64,000 nucleotides of DNA, from positions 434,001 to 498,000 of the forward strand of contig JAAROD010000087.1 of NCBI GenBank assembly GCA_012274445.1, in the 5' to 3' direction. Origin of the DNA: Sclerotiophoma versabilis (taxonomy: Eukaryota > Ascomycota > Dothideomycetes > Pleosporales > Didymellaceae). Below are positions 44,538 through 54,615 of the stretch, piece by piece; positions within the stretch are counted from its first letter, which is position 1; every line of letters begins with the position of its first letter. The position numbers and the translations under genes were made by a program. The notes below the pieces were generated by a model. That model was not told the origin of the DNA, made no database searches, and saw only the letters and a list, made by a program, of their open reading frames with translations.

Positions 44538-46635
44538 ATGGCCGAGACTTGTATAGTCTGCCTCGGCGAGCTCGCCCACCCAGACGAAGGTCCCCCCGCC
44601 ACCGAGCTGCAATCAGCAGCCAACTCGCTTCCGGATGGGGCTGATGCCAACCCTGGTAACCTTGATACGTTCACCACGACAGCTTCAGAACAACCAAAAG
44701 AGGACGAGATGGTTGCACACCTGCTGCCATGCGGCCATAATTTACATAACGAATGCCTCAAACCTTGGGTGGAGAGAGCTAATAGCTGTCCAATATGTCG
44801 AGCCAGCTTCAACATGGTCGAGCTTAGTGCGCGCGTTGGAGGTATGTCATTCTGCGATCTTACGAATCGGCGAGCTGCGAAACTTGGTGGTTGTTGCTTA
44901 GCAGCCGCCTAGCTACTGGCTAAATGGTCAGTCGAACTCGACCCAACCCTTCTGCGACCGATTGCTGCAGCAGTGTCATGCATTCACCTGTAGAGGCGTA
45001 ACTAACTGTGCAACAGGACCAAGGTTATCTGGATATGCTGTCAAGGACAAGCAGCAGATCGCCGACATCGACCCTTCTATGATCGTTGACGAGGACTATG
45101 CTCTAGAGGATGACGGAAGCTATGACGCATGCATGGTCTGCGATGAGTTCGGAGACGCATCACAGCTTATGTTCTGCCATAGCTGCGAGCAACTTTGCCA
45201 CGTTTTCTGTGCTGGCCTCGACGAGATGCCAACACGTGGCGCCTGGTACTGTCAAGGCTGCATGGAGAACCCGGCGCTCCTTGAGGCGGCAACCCGTAGG
45301 CGCACCAACCCTCGAGGTCCTGCGGCATGGATCAACGGACGTAGCCGTGTGCCCCGACACAACCGAGCGCCAGACGAATGGGTTGGGGTATGGCAGAGCG
45401 TTTGGAATCGACTGCAATGGGACATTGACTTCCCGTTTGAGGACGAGGATCAGTCTGAGAACCAGTCCGAAATCCTCAGACGAGAGGCACACGAATGGGA
45501 GCGGCGCTTCGAGCTTGCTCGCCAGATGGGTGCTGGCACTCGATTTCGCGCTGCCGCTGACAACATTCACTCGCGGCGCCGAGGCTCGAACCGATCCACA
45601 CGACCAACGAACCGATCACTTCATCGCGAACCACCCAAGACACCTAGGGATCCGGAATCACAAGAGGAGATCAGTGCCTGGAATCAATTTGAAAAGGCAC
45701 GAAGTCAGCTTGCGCAGATGGACGACGTCCCAGCGCCGCCTGAAAGCACTACGAGCAGCCGACGAGGACGCAAGCGAAAGTCTCCCGACTCATCACCTGC
45801 TGGTGCTGAGCCTGTTGAGCAACAACCAGAACGCAAGCTGAAGCGCCCGCGAACCCGCCTGCACATTGACAATGGAAGGGGTGAATCATCTGCTGGGGCA
45901 GGCCGTCGCAGGATTGTCATCCATGAAAGCGGCCAAGAACCAGCTACATCGCCACCCGCTGGCGAATCATCAACTGCTCCTGGCTTCCTAGCTTCGCTGT
46001 TGCATGAGGTCGAGGTCGACCGCTTTGCCGAACGTGACAAAGAGATTGCCGCCCCACAGCCCAAGCGCATCATTGTGGAGCGGGCTTGCTCGCCCCAGCA
46101 CTCATCCCCCGGCCTTTCCCCAGTCTACCAACAACCTCGTGCTGGCATGACCACACCGCCCCCTCTCAACCTCACACGTCCAAAGTCACCTGTAGAAGAA
46201 GATCGGGGTTCACCAACATATTCTCCATACTCACCAGCCGATGATGAACGAATCGGTCGTCGGAGGTTGACGCACTGCGCTGCCGGTCTTAGCAGCCCAC
46301 CCCGGTCGAAGGACTCGTCACCTTTGCGGCCGCTAACGCTCTCATACTCTACTAAGGCTGAGCTACAACGCATGGTTACCGCTGTCTTGAAGCCGTTGTA
46401 TCTGAAGAAGGAAGTTAGCAAAGAGGAGTATACTGACATCAACCGTGACGTCTCGCGCTTGCTGTATGATAAGGTTGGTGATGCTGGAGCTACGGCCCTC
46501 GCAGACCAAGAAACGAGGGAGAAGTGGCAGCGCATGGCTAGTGATGAAGTTGACAATGCTGTCAAATCGTTGCGCACTGCTGGAGCTTTAGTACTTTCGC
46601 CAGCTGCTGAGGACTCTGCATCGTCTTCCTCATGA
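44538..46635 (+). CDS. RING plus PHD finger protein (PHRF1-like)
   Basis: Probable nuclear ubiquitin ligase that reads chromatin. Exons 44538-44841 and 45017-46635 give 640 residues. The RING (about 5-92) starts C5/C8 (ETCIVCLGE) and ends LPCGHNLHNECLKPW and NSCPICRASF. After the 175-bp intron, the PHD finger (about 145-195) has CMVCDEFGDASQLMFC, HSCEQLCHVFCAG and GAWYCQGCM. The middle is Arg/Pro/Ser-rich with a bipartite basic segment (RRGRKRKSPDS). A helical block near the C-terminus (AELQRMVTAVLKPLYLKK, then IDINRDVSRLLYDK-like) resembles the terminal region of PHRF1 relatives. The intron is long for this locus and contains a further acceptor near 44909, so a small extra exon is possible. 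Confidence 0.85.
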
Positions 46636-47702
46636 TAGCATTCTACGATTGTCTTATACTTATTCAGTACTTTGGGTTAGGGCGCATAGGTGACACCAAG
46701 ATACCATGGGATACGGCGTTATTTTACTGTATATAATGTTTTACGATGGGTGGAGGTTAATGACAACCTTGTGCAGCTCAAAGCGCAGCCGCACTTTATC
46801 CTAATCAACGATCAGTGACTCTTGCTCTGCAGGACTTACAATCCGCTCATCACATCGTTGAGTGTATGTATATTTGTCAATATAGTCCCCCGTTGCCAAA
46901 CATCTGTATTGCCTAATAAGCAGCATGCAAAAGAGTCTATCTAGTGTAGAAGGACAACAAAGTTTGTGTGTACCTAGAACAACGCATATAATCCGCACAA
47001 AACCTTTGGGTTATATTGTTTATTGTAGGAAGTGAAACTAGTATTGGTCTAGCTAACCCTGGAAAGAACAATCGGAACAATAACTTCACAGGTTCCTTGA
47101 TATCAGCCATTCCTTCAGCAGATCTGACCTCCATCTCGAATCCCAGTCTCAAGCCCGAAGCCTTGTTCAACAGCTCCTAGATGAGTATATTGTTCTTTGG
47201 CAGCAGCCACACTGTTGTTCCATCGAGTAACCAACCCAGAACTGGGGGATAGGGGGATAGAAGGAACTCGACGAAGGTCTCCTCAGTCTTCCATTCCACA
47301 ATATCACGTTCTTCATTAGCCATTTGGTAGCCGGCAAGTGGTTAGTCAACCAGAGTCTCTGTGCATCCAGTCTTCAGCACGATGAACAAGGCATTAATCA
47401 CATTTCACACACAATCTCTTACGGGTCTGACAATATGCTGTCGAACGGAAGAAGTCGTCGGTCCCGCTAGGAATGACGGCCTGAGATGTCTCCTTGGTCC
47501 AAATGTTGGAACATGAAAGAGGTGAGCTTTAGTGGATTCAGCAGTCAATATGGAGACGAAGTGAAATGGAAGGCCGCTTGGACTCAAATCGATGGGTTCT
47601 TTGGATCTTGAATATCCGCCTTGCAAGGTGCTTTGAATGTGGGCAACGCCTCAAACTGCTACGGTTCGATCGCCTGACCGCTTCCGTACTTCATTTTTCC
47701 TA
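46636..47702. other. Convergent intergenic region, 1.07 kb
   Basis: 3' ends of the RING/PHD and Nudix genes face each other. Only ORFs under 80 codons, none supported apart from random overlap with the Nudix 3' end. Confidence 0.5.
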
Positions 47703-48928
47703 CTATAGATCTTCCGGCTCAGCCTCAGCCTCTTGCGGTAGATCAGGTGTTTTCCCTTCCTTTTTGAGATTATCATACAAAGAGATTGCTGCAAGCGCCT
47801 TCGCGTCACGGCCCGCCTCCCTCCAAACTCTATTCAGCGGAACAAGCTTGAGCGTGATATTCTCACCTTCGTCGCGCAGACCTGTGGCCTTGCCTTTCAG
47901 CCAGCTCATATGGCGTCGGGTTAGCCGTTTCTGACAGAGGAAGATAGGTATGAACTCGTCGCAAGCACCAACACTTGGGTACATGGAGTTTTCAACTTTC
48001 TCATATCCTTCTGTTGTTGAGTTTGCTTGATTGGTCCAGGGCGTTGCAACGACATCTTCGAGCGCGAGCTCTGACAAATTGATCAGATCGCTTTCCTCGA
48101 CTTTTAGCTTCGCTTCTTCCTCAATCTCACTGGCTGCTGCACCTTTCAGGGAGCCTCCGTCCAGCATACCGGCCGGGATTTCGGTGAAGGCCAACGAGCC
48201 TGCTGCTATGCGGGGCTGCACTGTGAGAACGACATGCTTTTCGTCATCTCCTTGCGCATTTTCAGGCTGCACAATAATCTACATAGAGTTTGGTTAGTTT
48301 GGTTACTGGGTTGAGACGTATAGTTATAAAGAGCACTTACCAGCACAGCAACACTCCCACCTCGCAAGAACACTGCGCCAGGGATCCAGTCCGCTCGTGC
48401 TTTGTCTTCTGCGTCGTGAATGTAAGGGTCTGTTTCGATATTCGACTGTATCTTCATGAAGCCTAGCTTATCTTCATGACCTGGGCGTTTTCGCCAGAAC
48501 CAGTCTACAGCCTGAACTTCGAGCGTTCGTAGCTTGTATGGGTGCTTGTGGAAAGGATGAGCTTCATTCTGCTGAAGGCTGAAGTTATGGAGTAATTTTG
48601 AAAGCCAGTTGTCTAGAGCTGGGAAGGTGAATGCTGCCTTCGGATTGCGTTGAGACGTCAAGAGCCTATTGAACTCGTCCGGAGTTAGATCGTCGGGTAG
48701 GTGTACTTCGATGGGTGGGTCGAAGGTGTAGTGCTTGTACTGGCTAATAGTCGTCATGTTATACCTAGAAGCTGAATTGTTGGAGAATGATGAGAGCTGC
48801 TGATTGTTGTCAAAAGAGTGGATTGTAGGAAAAGCAGTAGGTGAGGCAGTTGCAGACATTTTAAAGCAGGGCGACAAAGACCTTTGTGTGCTTGGTGTCA
48901 GAATATGCAGCTGCCTGTTAGTGGACAT
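47703..48928 (-). CDS. Nudix hydrolase (ADP-sugar pyrophosphatase type) with degenerate box
   Basis: Related to eukaryotic NUDT14/NUDX14-like ADP-sugar diphosphatases. Exons 48928-48341 and 48278-47703 around a 62-bp intron (GTAAGT to TGTAG) give 387 residues. Core features are GAVFLRGGSVAVL joined to IIVQPENAQG, then FTEIPAGMLDGG and SEIEEEAKLKV. The Nudix box departs from GX5EX7REUXEEXGU: the first Glu, the Arg and the late Gly are replaced (Gly, Ser and Lys by my alignment), but the EEE catalytic cluster remains. The C-terminal part (KGKATGLRDEGENITLKLVP) fits the family. The start is uncertain: 48928, 48859 (MSATAS) and 48757 (MTTISQ) are in frame. The first two give an N-terminus rich in Ser, Thr and Arg that could be a presequence. 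Confidence 0.82.
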
Positions 48929-49239
48929 CAATCACGGATGAAAGCGCTGCTTGTGCCTGAAACTGAGGAGGCTACAATGCACTAGTGGGAAATACGAGGC
49001 TCACAATGGGTTGGTTGCTGTTGTAGGAGTGAGGTAGCCTAGGCGTATCGAGCTTGCGCCTTCCTCAGTGTCGCGCCTGCCCCACCTTCCCACATCATCA
49101 AAGGCCGCCCTTATGTCCGCCGCCACCGTGGGCAAATGCCGATTATTAACACAACAGCATTAGCCTACCGTTGATCTTGTTTGACTGCGATGACCTTTTG
49201 ATTGGTTTCTCTTCCTTTGTTTTCAGCACTGTCATAATC
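48929..49239. other. Divergent upstream region, 311 bp
   Basis: Separates the Nudix gene and the RING gene starts. Nothing beyond presumed promoters; the acceptor-like TTTCAG near 49222 hints that the RING gene may have an upstream exon. Confidence 0.4.
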
Positions 49240-50770
49240 ATGGGCACGCTCACCGCTGACTGCCCGCGTTTGGACGCGCATTGTGACCATAAGCTTGCGA
49301 CATCATGTCGATTGACCTCCACACCAAACTGCTGTGCTTGTGCAGATGAGCGGCCTCATAGTCTGACCTACAGGGTGTACATCGATGGTATCGGTTTCGT
49401 GCAGCGAGGAACTAGGTGGCAAGGGTACTGCTGGTTCTGTAAAGGTAACTACTTTCATGTACCGTCACCTGGAAAGTAAACATTGACCATATTCAGAGTT
49501 CTGGACCAATCGCCTCGCTGCCACCGAACCTCCGCTTGAAATTTCCCAAACACGTATACCCGAGATACCAGACCAGAAGGAGTTTCTCGATCGATGGTAC
49601 GAGTTCCATCAAGGCTACCGAATCGCGAGGCGTCCTGATGGCACCGAACAACGTATCGCAGTAATTGGAGAGCCTCTACATGAAGTCAGCCCTGGCTTTC
49701 TGCCGCGGAGTTTGGACCAGCTACGAGCAGGTATCGAGAATAATGCCAGGAGACCAGAGAACAGGCTCAGGCGGCGGCGATTGACTTCTGAGGATGAAAG
49801 GCCTAGCGAGCCGCAACAGAGTCTGGAAGACGCTCTGGACAGCCTACTTGAAGCGGACTCAGACGACGAGACTCCGGAGACTGAGACGCCAACGGCTCTG
49901 GAACAAACAGTCTCCGATACTACAGAAACGCCTCAGCGCCAAGCGAACGAAGTTACACATACAACCAGCCAAGCTGCGTCGCGGCGGCAGCGAGCGCAGG
50001 AACGGTTTGCTCGCGTGTTTGGGACAGTCGAAGATGTGCAGCAGGACAATTACGAGTCGCCTCTCTCGACCATGTACAATCGGGCATGGAACCGCTATCG
50101 TCAGGCGGAGGACTTAAGAGCCGTTGGTGACACGGAAGCCCCTTCCCTTGAAGGGCTGTCAGCTCAGGAGCGTCGAGAAATTGAAGACCAGCTTCTGTGG
50201 GGCGTAATGCGGGAGTCGCAAATCGGCCAGGAGCCGGAAAGTAACGTCTGGAGCTACACTCCAGTCCGAGCTGGTCAGGGCTCTGAGACGAGGTCTGGCG
50301 ATGTGACCATCACTCCACCTTGGGCGAGCTTTCCGGCTACAAGCGCACCTCCGAGTGAGCCTGTTGCGACAACATCATCTTCCGCAGATGGTATGTCGGA
50401 GGTTCGTCTTTCTCTCGAACAAATCACGAGCGAGCTGCAACGCCTGCGCCTCGCTTCAGAAGCGGTTTCCTCTGCTCGCCATGCCTTACACGCTCATCGT
50501 GGGCCTGAACGACCTTTTCCAACCTTGGACAACCAGCCTGACCGACCACCACCGAAGACAGACAAGGAGATGACGAAGACACTGGCATGTCAGGTGTGTT
50601 ATCAGCAGCTGGCTGATATTGCTGTGTTGCCATGTGGTCATATGGTCATGTGCCAGTGGTGTGCGGACGTCGTTGTACCTGTCAAGCACTACCATGTGCC
50701 AATCAGACCGTCAAAGTGTCCCATGTGTCGAAAGCAGGTCAAGCAGAGGTTCAAGATTCACACTGGTTGA
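49240..50770 (+). CDS. C-terminal RING finger protein, probable E3 ligase
   Basis: Exons 49240-49444 and 49497-50770, with a 52-bp intron (GTAACT to TTCAG), give 492 residues. The N-terminal part is Cys/His-rich (DCPRLDAHCDHKLATSC, NCCACADERP, GYCWFCKEFW), perhaps a second zinc site. The middle is acidic and Thr/Glu-rich (DALDSLLEADSDDETPE) and disordered. The C-terminal RING (about 430-482) has ACQVCYQQLADIAVLPCGH, MCQWCADVV and SKCPMCRKQV, a compact C3HC4 finger like those of IAP/MUL1-type ligases. The start is the first in-frame ATG; an acceptor-like TTTCAG just upstream leaves room for another 5' exon. Substrates are unknown. Confidence 0.75.
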
Positions 50771-51764
50771 TCACTAAACCCTTGCGACCAAGAAGGAATC
50801 TACTATGGCAAGAAGAATAACGAGACCGGAGCGAATGTCAGCGATGTGGACATCTCGCATCGATCATCCCCATAAGCATACAAGTCGAATTGAGAATTGA
50901 AGACACCACATTACTGCGCTGATCATCTAAGACTTGCTGGTAACCCTGCCGCTGCCATCGGTGATCGCTTTTACTGTACCAGAACGAAGAGCGAATACTT
51001 TGATCTGATAGGGTCCTGCGTCGTTCCGAAACTGGATCCACATGCTTTGAGCTCACTCTCCGCCTCGTCAAGTTGGCATTCAAGATAGGCGTACAGGACG
51101 ATGGCGACGCAAAAGAAGAATCAAAGGTGTTTACGCAGGTCAAAGAGCCATCGAGGTCCCGTTTTGCGCAACGACCGTGCCTAGTCCGTTTTCGCTGGGA
51201 CAGGCGATATACCGAGAATATTAAACAAAGTCATTTTCGATGAACGCGCAGTTCACTACACCTGAGAGTCCGCAGGCGAAGCGCCTCCGAACCAATGATA
51301 AGTAAATTCGATCTCTTCCGTACCATTACTGTCTCAGTAGCACTGCGTTCGCCCTTTCACGGATTCTCCCTACATCGGGTTCGTTCTTCCGTAGAATCTC
51401 GATTACTTCTATATTAGAAACGTTTACGACATTCGCCACTGTAATCACACTATGTTATATAACGCCACAAAGCAGCCTCATGCCGAGGAAGTCCCGTACT
51501 TGCTGAATCCGGTAGCATGGAACAGAGTTCCGAGACAATATCCCGAGCAACAGAGACAGACCCAACCGCTAAGAAGGTCGATTTTGCTTTCGTCCAAAAC
51601 ATGATGAGGTAGATAAAGGATGACGATGTTAGTCAACGTTATATACAAGTTGCACCGCGCGGGCGAGACTACACCGATCACAGCTTTGGACAACACCCAG
51701 AAGCAACATTTATTTACAACGAGAAGATTCGTTTCAATAACCCATACGTGGCTTGAATATCGAA
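50771..51764. other. Intergenic region, 994 bp
   Basis: 3' flank of the RING gene and promoter of the peroxiredoxin gene. Short random ORFs only. Confidence 0.5.
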
Positions 51765-53607
51765 ATGAGTCAACTTGGACAAGTCCGTATCGGGCACAAG
51801 GCACCGGACTTCCACTGTGAAGCAGTCATCGGGGGTGCCATCAAAGGTACGTAGTCATGACTTGATATTTTTGTGGAACACTATTAACATCAGTCTAGAG
51901 GTATCGCTGAGCACTTTTATTCACCCTTCGAAATCACTTGGCAGCCCGGACCCGGATGCACCTTGGCTACTTTTGCTTTTTATACCAGCCGCTTTCTCCT
52001 TTGTTTGTCCAACTGAAGTGATTGCCTTTCAAAATTGCTACGACGAGTTTCGCGAAAGAAACTGCAGCATAGCTTTTGTCTCGGTCGATACGAAACATTC
52101 TTTGTGGCACTGGCAGAACGTACCACGCCAGTACGGTGGTCTAGGCAACATTGACTTACCGCTGTTGAGCGACGCGACCCACAAGATCGGCAGAGACTAC
52201 GGTGTGCTTGTTGAGGAGGAGGGTGTCAGTCTGCGAGGCATGTTCATCATTGATGGTGAAGGACTCGTGCAACAGGTTCGTGTTCATATTCAGGTGGAAT
52301 GCAGTACCATTGGTTACCGTGTACACCAGCTGACCAGACAATCAGATAACATTGAACAATCTCACGGTCGGCAGAAGTGTCCTGGAAGCTCTGCGTCTCC
52401 TGGAGGCTTTCCAAGCTGTTGCAAAGCACGGTGTTCTATGCCCAATTGACTGGAAGCCGAATTCACACGCCTCGGACACACTCAACACCATCTCAAACAC
52501 GCTCGTCGAATCCTATGAGGATCGACTGGCAAATCTACAGAAAGGTATGCAAATGCTTACCGTTTTGTGTGAAGTGCAGCTAACAGCACTGCAGAATTCG
52601 GTGATGTCCAAGTCACTGATCTGGATGCGAAGCACGAGGACATTGCCAGTATGGAGAGCATACCCCATGCAGAGTTTGTGGAGACATCAGGTCCAAAGAC
52701 AAATCTCACTGCTGCTGACTCCTTCAATGACTTGGGTCAAGGGACCTCCGATGCACGAGATCCACCACAGAGTCCAGGTCATACAAGCTGTACGCCTCGA
52801 CTGTCGGCGACCGCGACTCGCGAGGAGCCGACCGGCCAAGAAGTGGACCAGTCACAGACGTCGCACCCTCCCAGCCCAATCACTGCGGTAGCCACGCCGG
52901 TCACGACGCCAGGAAGTCAAGTTGCACCACCCCTGAAGCTAGACATTCAGGAGCGGACCACCCGACAAAGTCGAGGTATGTCCCCTCACCGATACATAAA
53001 CAACATTTTTTCCCGTATAGAGCCCTCGCTCTTCCGTGAAACGCTACCTTTCGAATCCTCATCCTCCGACTCGGAATAGTGGACTGACAGGGCACCAGGC
53101 CATCACTCTGCGCACCATCATCAGAAAGCGCACTCTGCTCCAGCAAAGAAATTACAACATGTAGGCCTGCATCCAACCACGTATGAGTCTCAAAGAGGAT
53201 CGCATATCGTCTTGGAGTTTGCGGATACAACGTCAAGCCCAATGGTCAGCCCAAGTGTGGAATACAAGGCAACTCATCCTCCGACGATGCGACATCGCGC
53301 GACTAGTCCTCCGCCTCTCCAGTGTAGCATAAGTAAGAATAGTGCCCCAGCTCTAAGTCGAGCAACGAGTTGGAGTGGCGTGTCGAAGCGTGAGGGAAGC
53401 AGTACTGGTACGCCCATGATCAGCACTGATAGCACGGAAAGTACTGGTAAGACAAGGCTACAGGCTGCGTTTCAGGCGATCAAGAAGGTGAGTGCCGGTC
53501 TGAACAGCCCAAAAATGGATCACAATCCAAGCAAGGAGAAGGAAGGTGGGGTGAGTAGTCCGGGATACTTTGATGTCAACACCGAGGAGCAGGGAGACGA
53601 GAATTGA
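51765..53607 (+). CDS. Typical 2-Cys peroxiredoxin with about 290-residue C-terminal extension
   Basis: Thiol peroxidase that reduces hydrogen peroxide. Exons 51765-51846, 51899-52275, 52346-52544, 52595-52975 and 53099-53607 give 515 residues. Core: APDFHCEAV, the peroxidatic motif AFSFVCPTEV with C64, then VSVDTKHSLWHW, LPLLSDATHKIGRDYGV, and the resolving C185 in HGVLCPIDWKP. The usual family length is about 200; here a Ser/Pro/Thr-rich tail continues to DVNTEEQGDEN. The last intron has one donor (GTATGT, 52976) and two acceptors: 53020 (45 bp, frame kept, stop TAG at 53077) giving 365 residues, and 53098 (123 bp, branch CTGAC) giving 515. The second is chosen because the following 170 codons are open and share composition. 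Ser replaces Thr before C64, as in some peroxiredoxins. Confidence 0.75.
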
Positions 53608-53885
53608 ATTGATGTGATGTGAGTGTGGAAAGAAACAAAGAGGAATAGGCAGGAGATACGTTCACTAGATTTCGGTTAGTTAGTGGTTTCTTGCACTGCA
53701 TATTGAGAATGTATAGACGGTACAAAACAGAACGACAATTATGTGCGACACGTTGCTGTCCATGCATCGCGCTCGTGACTGCAGCCCCTTCTTCTGGCCC
53801 CGTGCATGCTCTTCACTTGCTTATCTCCTGCTGGTAGCAGCAGCTTTCCCCCTTACAATCCACGTTTGTCGTCCTTTTACGGCCG

Positions 53886-54306
53886 CTACAGCCCTCCATA
53901 GATGGCAAAGCTCGACAAGATCAACACCATAGCGTTGATGCACCCCCAAACAAACGGTATCCACGTGCTCATCTCATAGTACCCGCTCTGGTACACACCG
54001 CCCAACAACCCGCCCACAATGGCGCCAGCAATCAGCCCTTCAATGGCGCCCACAGCTGCAAACAGCGGCGGTACCACCCATATGATCTTCCAGTTGCGCC
54101 ATTGGATGATGCATGCCCAGAGTGCGACGATGAGGTGTATGCCGCCGACCAAGAGCAGCGTCCAGTAGATGGTAAAGCGTAGGATGTCAGCCGGACTGTA
54201 GAGATAGAAGGACTGCGCTGCGCCGGGTGGGAGCGGCCAGTAGAGGGAGGGGAAGACGGGGGTTGTGTAGCCCAACGGGGCGGCGCTGTCGAGGCGCTGG
54301 ATGAAG
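53886..54306 (-). CDS. Small multi-pass membrane protein, 5' exon not found
   Basis: Unknown function. The terminal exon encodes 139 residues after one split codon: FIQRLDSAAPLGYTTPVF, then three hydrophobic segments. The first is FTIYWTLLLVGGIHLIVALW, the second contains the glycine-zipper AIEGLIAGAIVGGLLGGVY, and the third is INAMVLILSSFAIYGGL at the C-terminus. The exon is preceded by a convincing 3' splice site (CTGACTAAC branch, CCACAACAG acceptor at 54309-54307), so a 5' exon must lie between it and PEX8 (54616), but no donor gives the needed phase with a good ATG. The unspliced ATG at 54343 is in another frame. The protein is probably 145-170 residues. Divergent from PEX8, convergent with the peroxiredoxin. 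Confidence 0.55.
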
Positions 54307-54615
54307 CTGTTGTGGAGTTAGTCAGAGGATTCCAGGGTGGCATGGTAAGGGCAAGTGCCTCATCGGTGCGGCATGGCGAGTGTGCGCCTGAGAGCGTCGT
54401 TGTGCTGTACGCGAGGTCGAATGTCGCGCGGACTGCCTGTTGAAGCGCGACGTCGGCCGAGTGAATGCTCGATGCTGGTGCGGCTCCGGGGGCGGGAAGG
54501 ACCCACCTGGCTCGCTAGTGGCCTACCTCGGCTCGCGGCGTGCATGTCAAGCTGGACGGCATCTGCACGCGCTCGCGCCTGCACTGCATCATCTTGATGA
54601 CCGCTGCGAGACAAG

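Noticed and set aside
53077..53079. Stop-codon readthrough in the peroxiredoxin gene
   Set aside because: A 123-bp intron with good branch and acceptor skips the TAG in phase, so recoding is not needed.
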